This document shows, piece by piece, positions 61,332 through 64,000 of a stretch of 64,000 bases of DNA (position 1 is the first letter of the stretch; every line of letters begins with the position of its first letter). The notes beneath the pieces were generated by a model. The model ran no database searches. It saw nothing but the letters and a program-made list of their open reading frames with translations, and was not told the origin of the DNA. Source of the DNA: CAVQBP01 sp964448105 (lineage in GTDB: Bacteria > Bacteroidota > Ignavibacteria > Ignavibacteriales > Ignavibacteriaceae); contig CAYUVK010000002.1 of assembly GCA_964448105.1 (NCBI GenBank), positions 38,161-102,160 on the forward strand. The letters run 5' to 3'. The position numbers and the translations under genes were made by a program.

Positions 61332-62780
61332 ATGGATTTAAAGTACGAAGCAGTAATTGGATTAGAAATTCATGCCCAATTATTAACAAATTCTAAAATT
61401 TTTTGCGGATGTTCTACTAAGTTTGGAAATGCTCCCAATTCAAACATTTGCCCAATTTGTTTGGGTCATCCGGGAGTTTTGCCTGTACTAAATAAAAAAG
61501 TTGTTGAATTTACGGTTTTAATGGGTTTAGCTACCAACTGTAATATAAATGAAAAATCCATCTTTGCAAGAAAAAATTATTTTTATCCTGATCTTCCCAA
61601 AGGATACCAGATTTCCCAGTATGAAGAACCAATTTGTGAATATGGGCATATTAATATTATAATGGCAGATAATTCGCATAAAAGAATTGGAATAAAAAGA
61701 ATTCATATGGAAGAAGATGCCGGTAAATCCATCCATGATCAGGGGTATGAAACTTTGGTTGATGTAAACCGTTGCGGGGTTCCTTTGATTGAGATAGTAA
61801 GTGAGCCGGATATTAGGAGCGGTGCGGAAGCTTATCAATACCTTTCCAAGATAAAACAGATCGTTCAATATCTAAGAATTTGTGACGGCAATATGGAAGA
61901 AGGATCCTTAAGATGCGATGCGAATATTTCCGTTAGATTACAAGGTGAAGAAAAGCTGGGTACAAAAACTGAAGTGAAAAATATGAATTCATTTCGTAAT
62001 GTTGAAAAAGCAATTAACTATGAAATAAACAGGCAGATTGAAATTCTTAATGATGGCGGTAAGATCATTCAGCAAACTCTTTTGTGGAATGCAGATTTTA
62101 ATGAAGTGATGCCAATGAGAAGTAAAGAAGAAGCTCATGATTACAGGTATTTCCCTGAACCGGATTTACTTCCTGTTGTTGTGGATGAAAAATGGAAAAG
62201 TGAAATTGCACAAAACCTTCCTGAGCTTCCTGAAAAAAGAAAAGAAAGATTAATAAAAAAATATAGTTTACCTGAATATGATGCCGAACTGCTTACACAA
62301 AATAGAGGTACTGCTGATTACTACGAAAAAGTAATTAATGTAACCGATGATTATAAATCTGCCAGCAACTGGGTTATGGGAGATGTACTTAAAGTAATAA
62401 ATGAAGAAAAAATAGATATTGATAATTTCCCGGTTCAGCCGGAAAATTTAGCAGAACTCATAAACATAATTAATAACGGTACGATAAATGGTAAAATCGG
62501 TAAAGAAGTTTTTCAGGAAATGTTGAAAGAAAATAAAAAGCCATCGGATGTAGTAAAAGAAAAAAATCTTGTACAAATAACAGATTCATCCGAAATTGAA
62601 AATATTATTAATACCATTATTGAAAAAAATATAAATGAAGTTAAACAATATCTGGACGGGAAGGAAAAAGTATTTGGATTTTTGGTCGGACAGATAATGC
62701 ACGAAACGAAAGGGAAAGCAAATCCAAAGTTGGTTAATGAAGTTTTAAGAGATAAATTAAATGCTTTGAAAGAAGCATAA
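61332..62780 (+). CDS. gatB: Asp-tRNA(Asn)/Glu-tRNA(Gln) amidotransferase subunit B
   Basis: A 482-residue GatB, the kinase/tRNA-binding subunit of the GatCAB complex, which converts misacylated Glu-tRNA(Gln) and Asp-tRNA(Asn). Motifs: YEAVIGLEIHAQLLT start, zinc-type cysteines in FCGCSTKFG ... CPICLGHPGVLP, HMEEDAGKSIHD, CGVPLIEIVSEPD and MRSKEEAHDYRYFPEPDLLP. The C-terminal YqeY-like tail domain is complete. An AAAGGAAA site precedes the ATG. gatA and gatC are not adjacent, as is usual in this group. Confidence 0.96.
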   Translation: MDLKYEAVIGLEIHAQLLTNSKIFCGCSTKFGNAPNSNICPICLGHPGVLPVLNKKVVEFTVLMGLATNCNINEKSIFARKNYFYPDLPKGYQISQYEEPICEYGHINIIMADNSHKRIGIKRIHMEEDAGKSIHDQGYETLVDVNRCGVPLIEIVSEPDIRSGAEAYQYLSKIKQIVQYLRICDGNMEEGSLRCDANISVRLQGEEKLGTKTEVKNMNSFRNVEKAINYEINRQIEILNDGGKIIQQTLLWNADFNEVMPMRSKEEAHDYRYFPEPDLLPVVVDEKWKSEIAQNLPELPEKRKERLIKKYSLPEYDAELLTQNRGTADYYEKVINVTDDYKSASNWVMGDVLKVINEEKIDIDNFPVQPENLAELINIINNGTINGKIGKEVFQEMLKENKKPSDVVKEKNLVQITDSSEIENIINTIIEKNINEVKQYLDGKEKVFGFLVGQIMHETKGKANPKLVNEVLRDKLNALKEA

Positions 62781-62804
62781 TAAAGAAATAAACGGAGTAA
62801 CAAA

Positions 62805-63740
62805 TTGTCATTTAAAAGCGGATTAAAGAGATTTTTCGGTATAAAAACCGAGGAAGAATTAAATAAGAAAAAAACTCCTAAAGAAAAGGCAAAAGAGTTT
62901 TTCGAATCACTATTTTTTGCAGCTATCGCTGCTTTTCTTATTATAACTTTTGTAGTTCAAAATACAAGAATACCGACCGGTTCAATGGAAAATACAATTC
63001 TTGTTGGTGATTTTGTATTGGTAAATAAATTTATTTATGGATCATCATCTCCTCATTATATTCCGTTTACTGAAATCAAAATTCCTTACTTCACTCTGCC
63101 GGCTATTAGCGAACCACATAGAAAAGATATCGTAGTTTTTGAATGGCCTGGAGAAAGGGATAATTTAAGAGCATCCGAATTAGGAGTAAATTATGTCAAA
63201 AGGTGCATCGGTACCCCAGGAGATACAATCCAGATAATTGACAAAGTAGTATTTGTCAACGGGAAAGAATTTTGGATCCCATCTCATATTTTATATTTAA
63301 ATCCTTTTCCTAAACCTAAAGGTTATATTGAACCAAGAATATTTCCCAAAGGAATGTCATGGAATGAAGATAACTATGGACCTTTAATAGTACCTAAAAA
63401 AGGATTTACAATTCCTCTAAATTTAAATAATGTTGAACAATGGAGAACCACAATTGACCGTGAATATGGAAAACGGGTAGTTGGAATCGAAGGGAACCAT
63501 GTAACTATTGAGGGAAAACCGGTTACTTCTTATACGTTTAAGAAAGATTATTTTTTTATGATGGGAGATAACAGGGACGATAGTCTTGACAGCCGGTTCT
63601 GGGGTTTTGTACCGAGAGATGCCGTAGTTGGAGAAGCTTTCATTACTCTTTTTTCATGGGATAGGGACATTCCTTTTTCTGACCTGTTCCGGCTAATTGG
63701 ATCAATCAGGTTAGATAGGGTTTTGCTGCTTTTGCATTAA
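62805..63740 (+). CDS. lepB: Signal peptidase I (LepB)
   Basis: A 311-residue inner-membrane protease that cleaves signal peptides. One membrane helix (about 36-51) is followed by the catalytic Ser60 (RIPTGSMENTI) and Lys132 (YVKRCIGTPGD), box D GDNRDDSLDSRFWGFVPRDAVVG, and a long insertion between boxes C and D that is common in Bacteroidota. Translation starts at TTG 62805, supported by CGGAG 7 nt upstream. It is probably co-transcribed with gatB (24-bp gap). Confidence 0.95.
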   Translation: MSFKSGLKRFFGIKTEEELNKKKTPKEKAKEFFESLFFAAIAAFLIITFVVQNTRIPTGSMENTILVGDFVLVNKFIYGSSSPHYIPFTEIKIPYFTLPAISEPHRKDIVVFEWPGERDNLRASELGVNYVKRCIGTPGDTIQIIDKVVFVNGKEFWIPSHILYLNPFPKPKGYIEPRIFPKGMSWNEDNYGPLIVPKKGFTIPLNLNNVEQWRTTIDREYGKRVVGIEGNHVTIEGKPVTSYTFKKDYFFMMGDNRDDSLDSRFWGFVPRDAVVGEAFITLFSWDRDIPFSDLFRLIGSIRLDRVLLLLH

Positions 63741-64000
63741 TAATAAATGTGTATATCGAAACACTTTCCTTTAAGTGAATTATTGCTGGTCAATTAAGTA
63801 CAAATGATCATAGTATTATTATTTATACACATCTAACATGGCACTAAAAATTTAGTAGATGAGAAAAGAACACACCGAAGATACAAGAAAAACGGTTGGA
63901 AATTTATCCTCAACTTTTTTAATAAGGTTTGCACGTTATCCTTTTTTAGCCCAACTTCGACACAATGGAAGAAAAAACATTGATTGCGTTATATATTAGC
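63741..64000. other. Right-edge region, no convincing gene
   Basis: A 9-bp inverted repeat, ATGTGTATA (63748-63756) and TATACACAT (63824-63832), lies 67 nt apart. A 46-codon frame at 63859-63999 (beginning MRKEHTEDTRKT) lacks a good ribosome site and is not recognisable as a protein. The window ends here, so a gene may begin just outside. Confidence 0.4.

Noticed and set aside
63859..63999. 46-codon frame at the right edge
   Set aside because: No clear ribosome site and no recognisable family; listed only within the edge entry.

Overview
The window comes from an AT-rich bacterium, most likely of the Bacteroidota/Chlorobiota (FCB) group. Ignavibacteria is my best guess, but it is an inference. 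The supporting signs are a type IX secretion (T9SS) C-terminal sorting domain on a giant exported protein, a promoter of the Bacteroidota type (TTG - 20 nt - TAGGTTTG) in front of sufB, weak or absent Shine-Dalgarno sequences at many genes, and a mitochondrial-type aconitase. The DNA is chromosomal in character: housekeeping genes flank accessory blocks, and one insertion sequence is present.

Layout. 1-1.5 kb: the first codons of a phosphoglycerate-mutase-family gene, and the Na+/H+ antiporter nhaA. 2-9.4 kb (minus strand): a full SUF iron-sulfur assembly operon, sufB-C-D-S-U-T, followed by a bacilliredoxin, a VOC protein and an Rrf2 regulator with three cysteines placed as in IscR. 9.7-30 kb: a cell-surface glycan locus with glycosyltransferases of several families, a Wzx-type flippase, a YfhO-type membrane protein, two FkbM-type and three other methyltransferases, and an unusual tandem of three paralogous propeller lipoproteins. 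30.2-33.1 kb: a three-gene type III polyketide synthase operon (PKS, methyltransferase, flavoprotein), then a divergent GroES-like gene.

33.6-51.8 kb (minus strand) is the most unusual part. Four copies of a three-gene cassette each encode proteins resembling PilV/GspI, PilW/GspJ and PilX/GspK minor pilins, always in the same order. Between cassettes A and B lies a ~1,820-residue protein joining a LamG-like domain, a parallel beta-helix, a metzincin-type protease, a VWA domain, seven QGALNW repeats, a beta-sandwich resembling CLCA proteins, a PilX-associated-type solenoid and a T9SS sorting domain. A small secreted protein precedes it. I read the block as a set of alternative tips for a type IV filament or type II secretion pseudopilus, plus an exported adhesin/protease. 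That reading is inference; no major pilin, ATPase or PilY1 is present here.

52.2-53.7 kb: a complete IS1380-like element with a 5-bp target duplication. 53.8-63.7 kb (plus strand): aconitase, a BatA/VWA membrane protein, the GTPase HflX, a histidine ammonia-lyase with an altered cofactor-forming tripeptide (Ser-Ser-Gly), GatB and signal peptidase I. I saw no tRNA, rRNA or CRISPR array.
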